From assembly GCA_010671905.1 (NCBI GenBank), contig JAAHII010000002.1, positions 248,001 to 312,000 of the forward strand: DNA of 64,000 bases, in the 5' to 3' direction. The notes beneath the pieces were generated by a model that was not told where the DNA came from, ran no database searches, and worked only from the letters and a program-made list of their open reading frames with translations. Each line of letters starts with the position of its first letter. Positions within the stretch are counted from its first letter, which is position 1. Positions 48,301 to 58,365 of the stretch are shown here, piece after piece. The position numbers and the translations under genes were made by a program. Origin of the DNA: Leptolyngbya sp. SIOISBB (GTDB lineage: Bacteria; Cyanobacteriota; Cyanobacteriia; Phormidesmidales; Phormidesmidaceae).

Positions 48301-49762
48301 TACCTCCCTGGCTCCCATATCCTCGAGCATCAATACCGTCCCCATAAATACCTTCCCCAGTTACAAAAATGCTGCCATCTGAAATTTCTGGATTACGTTC
48401 GTATTGATTGGTCAGAAGCACTAGACCATTTGGGGCAGAAACCCAAACATCTCCAACTTCAATATCTGCAGCTGAAGGAATTGTATTTGCAGAGGTATTT
48501 ACAAAGAAATCGGTGGTGGGATCAAAGCCAGTAAGTACTTCCGGTGGTGGAGTTCCCAATACTATTGGGCTTACACCTGCACGTATATCCAGCGTTGGCT
48601 GAGTAATGCCATCAACTTGAACTACTGTTCCGTCTGACAGAGCAATATCTTCCTGCAATGCATCAATTCCAAGAGCTCCCAGCTCAGGAGCCGTAATCGT
48701 AGCAGTGCCAATGGTTACAGATCCGCCAGCTAGAATATGAAGAGAAGAGCCTGCGTATAAACCAATTTCGACATCGCCAGAAGTACGAATAATCGGATCA
48801 ATGGGGCTAAACAAACTCCCCATGTTCCCCTCTAGAGTCTCTACCCGAAAATCACCCGCACTCCAGTAATGGGCATCGCCACCAACCGGATTAGCCGATC
48901 GCAGCACCATATCCCCATAGGCATATAGCCCACTATTCGGATGGCTCAACGCCACAATATCCACCTGCTCATTCCCCTGCAACAGCAGGTCTCTTCCAGC
49001 AAACGCCACAAAGGGAACTTCCACAGCATCACGAATCTGTACTGTATCCGTAGCCAGTAAAGACAGATCACCTCCGGCGGCTACTTGACCTTGTAAATCC
49101 AGATTCTCAGCACTTAGGGTCAGGTCCTGCCCGACGTAAAGTCTGCCCTGGTTATCAATATCGCCAGCGACAGCTCCGAACTGCACCCCCGGGGTGACGC
49201 TCACCGTCAACAACGGCGGAGCCTGGGGATCAACCGCACTAAACTCGCTGCCATCCAGAAACGTAAACCCATTGGCAGTCGTGGCGACAAAAGAACCCCG
49301 AATATCTAATTGAGCATCCGGGCCAAAGATAATGCCGTTGGGGTTGAGTAAAAATAAATTGGCTACCCCATCGACTCCCAAGGTGCCCATAATGTCTGAG
49401 ATGTCATTTCCGGTTACCCGCGTCAGGATATTTTCAATCCCGATCGGATTCCCAAAATAGACCCGCTGTCCGGTATTGACATTGAACGCTTCAAAGCTGT
49501 GGAAGAGATTCGTCTCCCGAATTGCCCCGCCCTCGATCAGATCAGCGGGAGTCCCCTGAATCACTGCATTCGGCATTACCACAGACGCCTCAGCCCCCAA
49601 CGTGGCATCAGGCATAATCTGGGCAAGCAGCAAGTCGTCGAATCCCTGGATCGGATTCCCAGTGGCAGGGGCGAGCGGCACTGCCTGCACAGGAGTGGCA
49701 ACAGTACTGACAATGACGGCTAAACCCAGAGGAGTCCAGAAACGGTAGCGGGGGACGCGCAT
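45398..49762 (-). CDS. Two-partner secretion exoprotein A1 (haemagglutinin-like)
   Basis: The 1454-residue protein begins with a signal peptide (WTPLGLAVIVSTVATPVQA), then a TPS domain (about 50-290) with GNPIGIENILTRVTG and NLFLLNPNGIIFGPDAQLDI, the motif recognised by FhaC-type transporters. The rest is a right-handed beta-helix-like region of GNGGNI-type repeats. It ends with SFTVTGRGGLPPSP, DILSRDRIL and EAQGAIKDADGQVTF. An AGGAGGTG Shine-Dalgarno sequence precedes the ATG. It would be secreted through the transporter encoded immediately upstream (49954-52557) and act as an adhesin or surface protein. Confidence 0.93.
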   Translation of the reverse strand: MRVPRYRFWTPLGLAVIVSTVATPVQAVPLAPATGNPIQGFDDLLLAQIMPDATLGAEASVVMPNAVIQGTPADLIEGGAIRETNLFHSFEAFNVNTGQRVYFGNPIGIENILTRVTGNDISDIMGTLGVDGVANLFLLNPNGIIFGPDAQLDIRGSFVATTANGFTFLDGSEFSAVDPQAPPLLTVSVTPGVQFGAVAGDIDNQGRLYVGQDLTLSAENLDLQGQVAAGGDLSLLATDTVQIRDAVEVPFVAFAGRDLLLQGNEQVDIVALSHPNSGLYAYGDMVLRSANPVGGDAHYWSAGDFRVETLEGNMGSLFSPIDPIIRTSGDVEIGLYAGSSLHILAGGSVTIGTATITAPELGALGIDALQEDIALSDGTVVQVDGITQPTLDIRAGVSPIVLGTPPPEVLTGFDPTTDFFVNTSANTIPSAADIEVGDVWVSAPNGLVLLTNQYERNPEISDGSIFVTGEGIYGDGIDARGYGSQGGTVFLDSSENVEINSSIRTNTSDSGAGGDITVLADEVVRFNGAQLKVSTDGVGNAGNIIINGDSLEIDDSILNAGTSVQENGRADAGNIRINAEDTVELNNTFVSVTTVSGDAGEISIRAGRDIFLTTNDPENSFDNSRTSIASQAFQSGSPGSIHITAGEDIELTSDVSYICLFGCLVVTSGFSGAGGSDEVVGEIIFDAGHNISLTDTYDPNIANTPDLRNLRLSTSTSGMGNAGNIMIRANGDVVLDGSSVFSDVRNENASNAAARGNGGNILVEAQSVSMRNRASLQTLVDGVEGDFDAGLGNAGNIVVRGTDYLAMSGASEINSSIGQGATGNGGNIDIGSRVINISGGSSLQVQSAGNGNAGNVVIRAGDLVLIDNGGILSDVDRGAVGDGGDIEIFTGSLSLLNSAQLQTDTEGEGNAGDVTIDARNSVSLSDFGTAIFSNIRAGGVGDGGKITINTDSLTLSQGAQLQSSILGTSEELPGGRGIAGGVNINALGDITLRGARSIIFTDIDAGAEGTGGDIQITAGSLSVLDGAQLRTDTDGRGDAGSVVINAREDVFFDGFPDGESSGAFTNVSSGATGNGGNIRVNARTLRVSDGAVLDARISSTTTSGEDVKGGDIIANVDSLEVFNGGQLLTITEGSERAGDIRIHGADQILISGTDPNFQERVSQFPERISNLGPESGLFVSSEGTGQAGDITVFSGGIIRLDEQGRMIAESSSGNGGDIYLQVRDVLLRRGSLISTTAGTEEEGGGDGGNINIDARGGFVIAVPNENSDIIANAFAGNGGNITITTNRLLGFTEQSDLTTDELRSNMSSDLSASSERGISGDIITTNLAPDPNQGLVELPILSPSPQIQRGCSAAAVGTSSFTVTGRGGLPPSPTDILSRDRILTDLGPDTEASDFPTDTAINEPTSALPDPIIEAQGAIKDADGQVTFLAQPYPVPHHPSPQHVQCNGTVLHAP

Positions 49763-49953
49763 GGCAGCACCTCCTGGATGGTGAGGGTTTGGGGGGTGGC
49801 TTCTCCGGAATCAGACTTATGGGAGCGGCCCCCCGATCGGATGGGGTATGTCCCACCAGCACTTGTTGAACCCAGGTCTAGCAACAAGTGCTCATCCCAA
49901 AACCCGACCTCACGCCTAGTCATCGGTACCAGGTCGTTCCCGACCGCCAATGG

Positions 49954-52557
49954 TCAAAACAGCGAGAGCCCGATGGAGAAGTAAAGGCCATTTTCCTGAA
50001 GCGTATCCCGATCAGCATCTACCGAAATCAGCGGGATGCCCCAGTCCAATCGAGCTGTTAGATCATTGTCGATAGTCAGCAACAACCCCGTCCCGAGTCC
50101 CAGCAGCGTATTCGGATCAGGGTTATCACTATTGTTATTCCAGCCATAGCCAAAGTCAATAAAAGGGGCTATTTGTAACAAGACATTGTTATTAGGCTCA
50201 CGCAACACGGGAAAACGCACTTCCGCAGAAGCCAAGACACCACTATCCGTCAACAACTGATCCTGACGGTAGCCCCGCACGGTTGATTGACCGCCCAAGC
50301 CAAACTGCTCCAGGGTGAGCAACGAATCCGCCGATAGCTGCCCCCCGCCTCTGACCAGGAGTAACGAATCGGGTCCCAGCGATCGCACCCACTGGGCCTG
50401 TCCCTGCCAGGCAAAGAAGCGGCTATCCGGCCCCTCCTCATTGATCGTGGCATCGAACCAATCGCCCCCGAAACTGAACTGCGATCGCAAGCCAACCACC
50501 TGCCCACTGCTCCGCTGGGTCCATTCCTGAAAAAAGCGCAGCGCTGAAACCCGCGTACGACCCTCATCGTCGGCTCCCGGAGAGAGCGGGAAGGGACCAA
50601 TATCATCGATGCCTAAAAACGTTTGCCCCCTTTCGTGGGAAGCGGTTAGCCCCAACGTAAATTCTCGGGTGGGGGTTTCGACGAGAGGATGTCGTAACGT
50701 GAGTTCATATAAGTCTGACTGTGAGCTAATTTCCAGCACATCAAAGGGATCTTCAATCACCTCACTATCGTTCAAGTTGGCCACAAATCTCAGGGTGGTG
50801 TTGTGAGGACTCAGCGGCAGGGTGTAGCCAATGTCGAACCCGTCGCTGCCTTCCGTAAGGGTGTAACCAAGACTAAGGCGATCGCCGAATCCGAGTAGAT
50901 TGCCTTCCGTAAGCCGGAATTGATTGCGAGCCGTGCCGACACTCGGGGAACGGTTGTTGTCGAAACCATAGCTGGCGTCAAAGCTATCGGCCTCGGTCAC
51001 AGAGACCACCAGCAGATTGGCTCCCGGCTGGGTGCTGGCTTGTAAATCAGCGGAGATATTTTCAATCAGCGGATCAAGCTGCAGCAGTTGGAGTCGTTCC
51101 AGAAGGCGATTGACATTCAACGGGGTCGATGCCCCGATCCCGATACGACTTTCCACATAGCTCGGATGCAGCCGTCGCGTTCCCGTGATTTGAGTCGCCT
51201 CAAGCCGACCTTCAATCACGCGAATCTGGGCTATGCCTCCATCTTGAAAGGTCTGTGGTGGCACTACGGCTCCGGAAGTGACGTACCCCTCATCCACATA
51301 CCGTTGAGTAATGGCTGACTGAACTTCCAGAACGTCCGCAAAGGTTATAGGACGATCGGTAAAGGGGGCAGTGATTTCTGCAAGTTGCGCTTCTGAAAAG
51401 ACCGTACTCCCCACAACCTCGAAGCGCTCGACGGTGAAGGTGGTCTCATCGGACGGCACGAAAGGTTCGTCAACGGGGGAAGGAAACTCCGGCCCCAGGA
51501 GTTCTTCGGGGGAGGGTAAGGTTGGGAGCGGTTCTGGCTCAGGCTGGGGTTGCTCTGGGATCCGCTGAAAGTCTGGAGACAGGGGCACTGGGTTTAATTC
51601 TGGATCTGGCCCTGGCACGGCTTGGGCCAGACGCAGACCGTCAAGATCTTCCTGGGCCACTAGCAGTCCATCCAGGGTGACATTGAGAGTAACGCCAGCA
51701 GTTTCAGTTGCCAATGGATCGTCCAATCCGTCTCTTGTCATCGGAACCGATTTTGAGGTGAGGGAGACGCTGGGGGGTTCTGGCAAACTTGTAGTGGCTC
51801 TCTGAAGCCCTTTGTCAGGGACCATCTGTGACGGGAGATAGGCGATCGCTGCAGCTTGAGAGGTCCCTTGATAACTCTCTAAATTAGCCGCTCTGATGGA
51901 CTGTGTGACCGTAGCAGGTGGTTCAGGCGCTGTGATTTCAGTCTCGGGCTCACTCACAGTGGCTGCTTGATCGAGTTCATCGTCTGAAACCACTAGGGCT
52001 GCGATCGCCTCATTCGACCAGTCGTCCTCTGTTTCCCAGTCCACATCTGAAGCTTCAGCCACATAGCCTTCGCCTGGCAAAAGGATGCGTGGCCCTGGAA
52101 ACGCTCCCGATGACTCTGGAAACGTCTCAGGGGGAATGCTGTTTGGAGCACTTCCTTCGTCATTAGATTCCCCTGGCATTCCGACGCTGGAACTCACGTC
52201 TGAAGCTTTGGCAGAAAGCTTTTCGCTTGCAAGCTGTGTTGGTGGGGTATGAAACTCTTCAAGAGACGTGACTTTTGAGTGAGGCCCCCCCTCATTGGGT
52301 GTCCCTGGTCTTTCCATAACGGCTGGCGGCGACGGCGTGGCCTGAGGGGCAACGGCTAATTCTGCTGAGACGGTTGAAGAGTGTGCCGTCAAGTCTGATG
52401 ATGCGTCAGAGACCTCTGCCCAGCGTTCAATCCTTGACTGCTCGGGAGAATCGTCTGGAGACTCATCGAATGTGGTGGCTTGGGCTGCACCAGCAAGGCT
52501 ACTGGCCGCAAGTGCTAACCCGACGGGAATCCAATACGTACGCCAGGGACCCGTCAT
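49954..52557 (-). CDS. Two-partner secretion outer-membrane transporter (ShlB/FhaC/HecB family)
   Basis: From the ATG at 52557 (GGGAGG about 12 bases before) the protein has 867 residues: a signal peptide (VGLALAASSLAGAAQA), a long disordered acidic/Ser/Pro-rich extension (about 30-370), two POTRA domains (from FTVERFEVVGSTVFSEAQL, about 372-520), and a 16-strand barrel with the family hallmark NVLLQIAPFIDFGYGW and a final Phe (GLYFSIGLSLF). It secretes the flanking exoproteins. The extension is unusual in length and shares PRILLPGEG with the PRVFLPGEG in exoprotein A2. Confidence 0.94.
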   Translation of the reverse strand: MTGPWRTYWIPVGLALAASSLAGAAQATTFDESPDDSPEQSRIERWAEVSDASSDLTAHSSTVSAELAVAPQATPSPPAVMERPGTPNEGGPHSKVTSLEEFHTPPTQLASEKLSAKASDVSSSVGMPGESNDEGSAPNSIPPETFPESSGAFPGPRILLPGEGYVAEASDVDWETEDDWSNEAIAALVVSDDELDQAATVSEPETEITAPEPPATVTQSIRAANLESYQGTSQAAAIAYLPSQMVPDKGLQRATTSLPEPPSVSLTSKSVPMTRDGLDDPLATETAGVTLNVTLDGLLVAQEDLDGLRLAQAVPGPDPELNPVPLSPDFQRIPEQPQPEPEPLPTLPSPEELLGPEFPSPVDEPFVPSDETTFTVERFEVVGSTVFSEAQLAEITAPFTDRPITFADVLEVQSAITQRYVDEGYVTSGAVVPPQTFQDGGIAQIRVIEGRLEATQITGTRRLHPSYVESRIGIGASTPLNVNRLLERLQLLQLDPLIENISADLQASTQPGANLLVVSVTEADSFDASYGFDNNRSPSVGTARNQFRLTEGNLLGFGDRLSLGYTLTEGSDGFDIGYTLPLSPHNTTLRFVANLNDSEVIEDPFDVLEISSQSDLYELTLRHPLVETPTREFTLGLTASHERGQTFLGIDDIGPFPLSPGADDEGRTRVSALRFFQEWTQRSSGQVVGLRSQFSFGGDWFDATINEEGPDSRFFAWQGQAQWVRSLGPDSLLLVRGGGQLSADSLLTLEQFGLGGQSTVRGYRQDQLLTDSGVLASAEVRFPVLREPNNNVLLQIAPFIDFGYGWNNNSDNPDPNTLLGLGTGLLLTIDNDLTARLDWGIPLISVDADRDTLQENGLYFSIGLSLF

Positions 52558-52815
52558 CGTGCTTGGCCTCCCAGAGTTGGACTCGACCAAGCAGCAACAA
52601 CCCTCGCCAACTCCGGGCGATAGATGCTGGGGCAATGCATCCTTAGTATTCTCCTTCAGACTCGCACGTTCCAATAGGCAGTCATGTATAGCCGCTGCCG
52701 GACGATGAGAGGGATTCCCTTCACCCTCGACTAAGCTTAATACCTACCACAACAAAAATTGTCGGATTTTAGATGATTTAATGGGAGCGAAAACGATCTC
52801 TCCTATCAATTTTCT

Positions 52816-55800
52816 TTACAAACTATCTGCAGCGCTGCCGCTACAGTACAGAGGCTGTTGCCAGGTGCCGTAGGGCGTTGCGTCTGACCCTTGAGCCCAA
52901 AAAGTGACCTGACCATCAGCATCTTTGATGGCCCCTTGGGCTTCAACAATGGGTTCGGGTGAGTCGTGAGCAGGTTCATGAACGGCAGTATTATTCAGTG
53001 AATCTTGGGCAGCATCTTCAGGTCCTAAGTCGGCCAGGATGCGATCGCGGCTGAGGATATCCTCCGGGCTCGGCGGTAACCCACCCCGCCCAGTGACCGT
53101 GAAGCTACTGGCTCCAACTGCACTGGCAGAGCAACCCCGTTGAATCGGTGGAGTCGGGGCTAGGGTCGGCAGTTCGATTAACCCTTGGGTAGGCTCGGGG
53201 GCAAGATTGGTGATGGTAATTTCCCCTGACTGACCGACCTCAGAGCTGGCGCTAATTTCGTTAATGCGGTTCCCCCTTAACTCCTCTGTAGGGATAAAAG
53301 AACCGCTTTGGACTGTAAACCCGAGTGTTCGGTTGCTAGTGATATCGATGTCGCCGCCAGTGCCGCCAATCGCATTCGCAATGATGTCGCTATTCTCACC
53401 CGGCACCGCAATTACAAACCCGGCATTGACATCGATGTTAGCGGCGTCGCCTGCCATGGCATTAGTTGCCTCGGCATTGATGAAGCTACCACGCCGCAGC
53501 AGTAATACACCATCGACATCAAACATGATAGTGCCACCTCCGGCCTGGGAGGCAGTGGAGGCGGAAAGGGTTATCCCGTCGTCTAAGGTCACCCCAGGGG
53601 CTATGACCTTCAGAGTACCTGAACGACCGCTGTTGGCTTCTTGCGACTCAACTGCTAAGCGCCCCGCACCTTGGATTCTCAGGGGAGCGGAGTTCTGAAT
53701 CGTAAGGTTGCCACCGTCCCCCTCGCCCGTCGTGGAAGCTGATATCCGCCCCTCATTGGCAAAGGTGAGTTGAGCGACGTTTAACTCGACGTCACCGCCT
53801 TGACCTGCGCCACGGGTAGAAGCTGACAATTCTATTCCATCAATGAACATGCGGGGGGCATTCACATTGAGACCACCGGCAGGACCACCACCCGCAGTGT
53901 CAACCCGAATTTGCCCCGTTCCCTGAATTGTTAAGGCATCCGGAGCATTGAAGGTGAGGGTACCGCCTCGTGCGCCTGTAGAAGTTGTGGCTTCAATCGC
54001 AGCAGTCTCGGCCAAAGTCAACTGAGGAGTATTCAATATAATCCTGCCGCCCCTGCGTGCACCCTCGGTGCGGGTAAAAATACCGCTATTCTCTTCAGTT
54101 CTGGTTAACCCTTGGATCGTAATCCCAGCATCGGTGGTGATCTCAATATCACCTGCAGCACCAGTACTGTTAACATTAGCGTTGCTATCAATTCGGCTGT
54201 TGTTAAACGTAATTTGGCCTGGACTTCTGATGGTGACACCGCCTGCAGGTTGGTTGCCATTGGCATCGCTTTGAATTTCGACATTATTGAGGGTTAAGTT
54301 TCCAGCGCTGGTGATAAATGTGTTGCCAGACTGACCAAGATTCTCAAGGTTTAGGGTGATTATCCCTGGGAGAAAGAAAAGATCACGAATTTCAATCTGT
54401 CCGCTTGTGGTCAAACGAAGATCATTAACTAATAGAGTATCTCCAAGGCTTTGAATGTGAACATTACCGGATTGTGCACTGCTTGAGAGAGTAAACACCT
54501 CCAATCCAGAAATGGCATTTGCTTCAAAGTTGGCTGTTCCACCAGCCTCTGTCAAACCTCCTTCGTTAGCAACAGAAACAGTCACTACCTGAGTCTCATT
54601 GCCACGAATACTTCCGTTTCTAGCTAGTAGAGTGGTCTCTCCCCCACTATTTGCAACACCTGTTTTTGAGAACGAGAATGAGGAAATTAATTCACCAGTT
54701 CCGATGTCACCAGATTCAGAAGAGAGGGAAATAGTTCCTCCACTTCCAGAATCACCCGAACCCGAGAACGAGAATGAAGCTGAAGTTTCGGCTGTAATAT
54801 GACCAGTTCTAGAAGAGAGGGAAATAGCTCCTCCACTTCCAGAATCACCCGAACCTGAGAACGAACCTGAGCTTAACTGACCGGCGATAATATCACCAGA
54901 TTCAGAGAAGAGAGAAATGACTCCTCCAGCTCCAGAATTGCCTGAATCTGATATCGAGGCTGAGTTCAAAAGCGAGGTAGTAATTCTACCAGAGTCAGTG
55001 CGAAAAATAATGTCTCCCCCACTGTCAGCATTACCTCCACTTGAAGTAGAGGCTGAACTTACAAATGCACTGGTCTTGATTTCACCAGAACTCGAGGAGA
55101 TATTAATATTGCCACCATTTCCAGAATTTCCTGAGTTTGATACGGATTGAGAGTCTAACCAGAGAATTGCAATGTCGCCAGAGTCAGAATAGACATAAAC
55201 ATTTCCACCATCTTTAGCAGTTCCTGATTCGGACCTTGAGGATGAATTCAAAAATCTGCTAGTTGTGATAGTGCCTTTGCCAGAGGAAATAGTAATATCA
55301 CCACCATTTCCAGCATTGCCTGAGTTCGATGATGAGTTCGAAAATAGATCCAAAATATCAATAGCTCCACTGCGAGAAGAGATTTGGATATCACCACCAT
55401 TTTCAGCATTGCCTGAGTCTGACTCCGAACCGGAGCTTATTAGCAAGCTTGTGATGTTGCCGGATTCAGAAGAGATTTGGATATCACCTCCATTTCCTGC
55501 TTCACTTGGATCAAGTTCGGGAGGGATAAGTGCAGGAGGCAAGCTCCCACTACAACTATTACTCGGAGCCGAACAAGAGCCAGAGAGAAATCTTCCACCG
55601 GTAGTGATGTTACCAGAACTTGAGGAAATAGAAATTTTTCCACCACTGCTACTGTCTCCCAGAAATGAGGAAGAAAAAGTGCTCAAATCGCCGTTAAATA
55701 CTATATCTTCAGACGAAGTGACAGAAATCTCGCCTCCCCTTCTAGCATTGCCAAAGACTGAGGAAGAGGTTGAATTAAAATTCCCATTAGTTGTAATCTT

Positions 55801-58242
55801 ACCAGAGACAGAAGTGACAGAAATTCTACCTCCATCTCCAGAATTTCCTGATTGGGAACTCGAGGATGAATTTAAATCTTCAATAGTTATAAAATTGCCA
55901 GAGTCTGAGGAGAGGGTGATGTTTCCTCCATTCCTCGCGTTGCCAAAATTTGAAGCTGAAAATGAATCCAAATCATCAACTACTATATTTCCGGATTCAG
56001 AGAATAGGGAAATCTCACCGCCGTTCCCCGCATCACCAAAAATTGAAGCCGAGAATGACCCCAAAGCCCTAACTACTATGTTTCCGGATTCAGACTTCAG
56101 AAAAATTTGACCTCCATTGCCAGCATTGCTATTTGCAGAAAGCGAGAAAGAGCCTAAAGTAAATTGAACAGGGAAGCCTGGTGGACCTTCAAGAAAGCCT
56201 ATAGCTGTTATGTTCCCTCTCGCGGCAAGGATAATGGGTCCGCCATCTCCACCAGTAATATCAGAAGTGTTGATGCTGTTAACGACAATGCTTCCGAGTG
56301 GCTGGTCAATGATAGAGCCCGTTGCAAAAGTGGTTCCTCCTGTTGTCTGAGGTAGATTAGACACCCCGATGGAATTGACACCCGCTCGCAAAATTGCCGC
56401 TCGACTGCTCGCCAGCAAATCTTGGTCGGAACCTGAGCCGTCTGGCGTAAACGTGGTGTCAGGGCCAGTGATGACAATATCCCCCGCCTGAATGCTACCC
56501 GTGGCTTCCACCTTCAAAGCCACTCCGGTGTAATCGCCAAACACCACATCCCCATCGGCAAAGATGATGGGGTCATAGAAGCTGACAAAATTGCCGGGGG
56601 TTCCCCCAAGTGTCAGTAGCTGCAAGTTACCGCCACTCTCAAAGTGGGCATCCCCTGAGATCACCCCATCACTGATGAGGGTCAAGTCACCTCCACTGAC
56701 GAAGGGTGTCCGCTCTAAATGCTGCGGCGTCCAAATATCAATCCCCTGATTGCCCTGAATTGTCAGGTCGTTCCCCGACCGGGCGATAAAAGCCTCCGTC
56801 GCCGTATCCCGAATCGTCACGGTATCTTGAGCTTGCAGCGTTAAATCACGCCCTGCCTGCAGTTGCCTTTCCAGGTACAGGGCAAGCCCCAACAGCGTCA
56901 GGTCTTGCCCTGCTTCTAATGCCCCCGTACTGGTGATATCTCCCTGCGCCAGATTATTAAACTGCACCCCCAACGGCACGCTGATGCTCAACAACTCATT
57001 ACCCTGAGGCACGGCGCTAAACTCGCTGCCATCCGCAAAAGAAATACTCCCTGCTGTGCTCGTCAGAAAAGAACCACGGATGTCCAGCCGAGCATTGGGG
57101 CCAAAAATCACACCATTTGGGTTCAGCAAGAACAAGTTCGCTGCGCCATCGACCCCTAACACTCCATCAATATTGGAGACATTTCCCCCCGTTACCCGAC
57201 TAAGAATATTTTCAATCCCCACTGGATTCGCAAAGTAAACCTGCTGGCCAGTGTTGACATTAAACTCCTGAAAGCTGTGGAACAGGTTCTCTCCCCGGAC
57301 GGCTCCCCCATCAATGCGGTCAGCAGGGTTCCCTCCAATCGAGACATCCGGCACAACAATGGAGGCTTCATCACCTAACGTGCCATCCGGCACAATCTGG
57401 GCTATCAAGGTTCCCTCAGACACCACAGAGGTTTCCGTACTTGGTTCACCGCCTAAAGTTGCAGGACTAGAGAGAGCAACCTGCTCTGTCTGGGAAAATT
57501 CCCACGGTGTTGAAGGGGGCGACACCTCAGAAGCGGCATCAGTTTGAACAGCGACATCAGACGGTGTGACCGATGCTGGGGAAGAAGTGACCGATGCGGC
57601 TTGAGGAGCATCCCCACCGATGCCCGCCTGTTCCGACTTATCTGTTGCAACCGTCAGCGTTGCCTGTGCCTCATCCGGCAGATTTCCCTGATCAAGGGTG
57701 TCATCCTCCTCTGAGATCCCCTCCCCAGGCAAGAACACTCGCGGCGTGGAAAAAGCTTCTGCCAGAGAGTCTTCTTCCACAGGCTTATCAACCCTGGCTG
57801 TAGCGCTAGCGTCTTCCGGTAACTCAACAGAGAGCGAGTCCGGTATAGCTTCGGGGGACGACACCGATGCTGGAGCCTCCGAGAAGACTGGATCAGTCGT
57901 TTCCTTACCGTTTGCGGTTCTACTAGATGTTTCCTGCCCTTCCTCAGAGAGTGATTCATGCTCTACAGGCATCACATGACCTGTAGAAGGTGATTGAGTA
58001 AATTGGATATCGTACGAAACAGAGGGAACGATGGAGTCAGCTGCAGAGACCGCTGCGATCTCCAAAGGTTGTGGAACGACTTCCTTAGAGACAGCAGGTG
58101 CTAAAGACGAAAGAACGCCTTCCCCGGAGGCGTAAGCGCGAGGGTAATCCACCGTAGCTGCCTGGACTGCGCTGGTCACGATACTCCCCGCTAAAACAAC
58201 CGAGCTGAGCGGAATCCAGCGAAAATAGGGAGCGCAACTCAT
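52816..58242 (-). CDS. Two-partner secretion exoprotein A2 with disordered N-terminal extension
   Basis: The 1808-residue protein (ATG at 58242, GAGGA upstream) has a signal peptide (WIPLSSVVLAGSIVTSAVQA), a disordered extension (about 30-275) that contains PRVFLPGEG, and a TPS domain (about 280-530) with VGIENILSRVTGG and NLFLLNPNGVIFGPNARLDI. A Ser/Gly-rich beta-repeat region of about 31-residue units (about 710-1215, SGNSGNGGNI pattern) follows, then further beta-helix repeats and the tail with DILSRDRIL and EAQGAIKDADGQVTF. It has the same tail as exoprotein A1. It is presumably secreted by the transporter encoded next. Confidence 0.93.
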   Translation of the reverse strand: MSCAPYFRWIPLSSVVLAGSIVTSAVQAATVDYPRAYASGEGVLSSLAPAVSKEVVPQPLEIAAVSAADSIVPSVSYDIQFTQSPSTGHVMPVEHESLSEEGQETSSRTANGKETTDPVFSEAPASVSSPEAIPDSLSVELPEDASATARVDKPVEEDSLAEAFSTPRVFLPGEGISEEDDTLDQGNLPDEAQATLTVATDKSEQAGIGGDAPQAASVTSSPASVTPSDVAVQTDAASEVSPPSTPWEFSQTEQVALSSPATLGGEPSTETSVVSEGTLIAQIVPDGTLGDEASIVVPDVSIGGNPADRIDGGAVRGENLFHSFQEFNVNTGQQVYFANPVGIENILSRVTGGNVSNIDGVLGVDGAANLFLLNPNGVIFGPNARLDIRGSFLTSTAGSISFADGSEFSAVPQGNELLSISVPLGVQFNNLAQGDITSTGALEAGQDLTLLGLALYLERQLQAGRDLTLQAQDTVTIRDTATEAFIARSGNDLTIQGNQGIDIWTPQHLERTPFVSGGDLTLISDGVISGDAHFESGGNLQLLTLGGTPGNFVSFYDPIIFADGDVVFGDYTGVALKVEATGSIQAGDIVITGPDTTFTPDGSGSDQDLLASSRAAILRAGVNSIGVSNLPQTTGGTTFATGSIIDQPLGSIVVNSINTSDITGGDGGPIILAARGNITAIGFLEGPPGFPVQFTLGSFSLSANSNAGNGGQIFLKSESGNIVVRALGSFSASIFGDAGNGGEISLFSESGNIVVDDLDSFSASNFGNARNGGNITLSSDSGNFITIEDLNSSSSSQSGNSGDGGRISVTSVSGKITTNGNFNSTSSSVFGNARRGGEISVTSSEDIVFNGDLSTFSSSFLGDSSSGGKISISSSSGNITTGGRFLSGSCSAPSNSCSGSLPPALIPPELDPSEAGNGGDIQISSESGNITSLLISSGSESDSGNAENGGDIQISSRSGAIDILDLFSNSSSNSGNAGNGGDITISSGKGTITTSRFLNSSSRSESGTAKDGGNVYVYSDSGDIAILWLDSQSVSNSGNSGNGGNINISSSSGEIKTSAFVSSASTSSGGNADSGGDIIFRTDSGRITTSLLNSASISDSGNSGAGGVISLFSESGDIIAGQLSSGSFSGSGDSGSGGAISLSSRTGHITAETSASFSFSGSGDSGSGGTISLSSESGDIGTGELISSFSFSKTGVANSGGETTLLARNGSIRGNETQVVTVSVANEGGLTEAGGTANFEANAISGLEVFTLSSSAQSGNVHIQSLGDTLLVNDLRLTTSGQIEIRDLFFLPGIITLNLENLGQSGNTFITSAGNLTLNNVEIQSDANGNQPAGGVTIRSPGQITFNNSRIDSNANVNSTGAAGDIEITTDAGITIQGLTRTEENSGIFTRTEGARRGGRIILNTPQLTLAETAAIEATTSTGARGGTLTFNAPDALTIQGTGQIRVDTAGGGPAGGLNVNAPRMFIDGIELSASTRGAGQGGDVELNVAQLTFANEGRISASTTGEGDGGNLTIQNSAPLRIQGAGRLAVESQEANSGRSGTLKVIAPGVTLDDGITLSASTASQAGGGTIMFDVDGVLLLRRGSFINAEATNAMAGDAANIDVNAGFVIAVPGENSDIIANAIGGTGGDIDITSNRTLGFTVQSGSFIPTEELRGNRINEISASSEVGQSGEITITNLAPEPTQGLIELPTLAPTPPIQRGCSASAVGASSFTVTGRGGLPPSPEDILSRDRILADLGPEDAAQDSLNNTAVHEPAHDSPEPIVEAQGAIKDADGQVTFWAQGSDATPYGTWQQPLYCSGSAADSL

Positions 58243-58365
58243 GGGGCAAGGTCCTCGTATTTCCAATACACAGACCATGCAGTCCCAAACGGGAATTTTT
58301 CAATTTGTTCGGAACTACATCGGCGATATCCAGCAGCTAATCATGATGTTACCGAGTAATTGATG

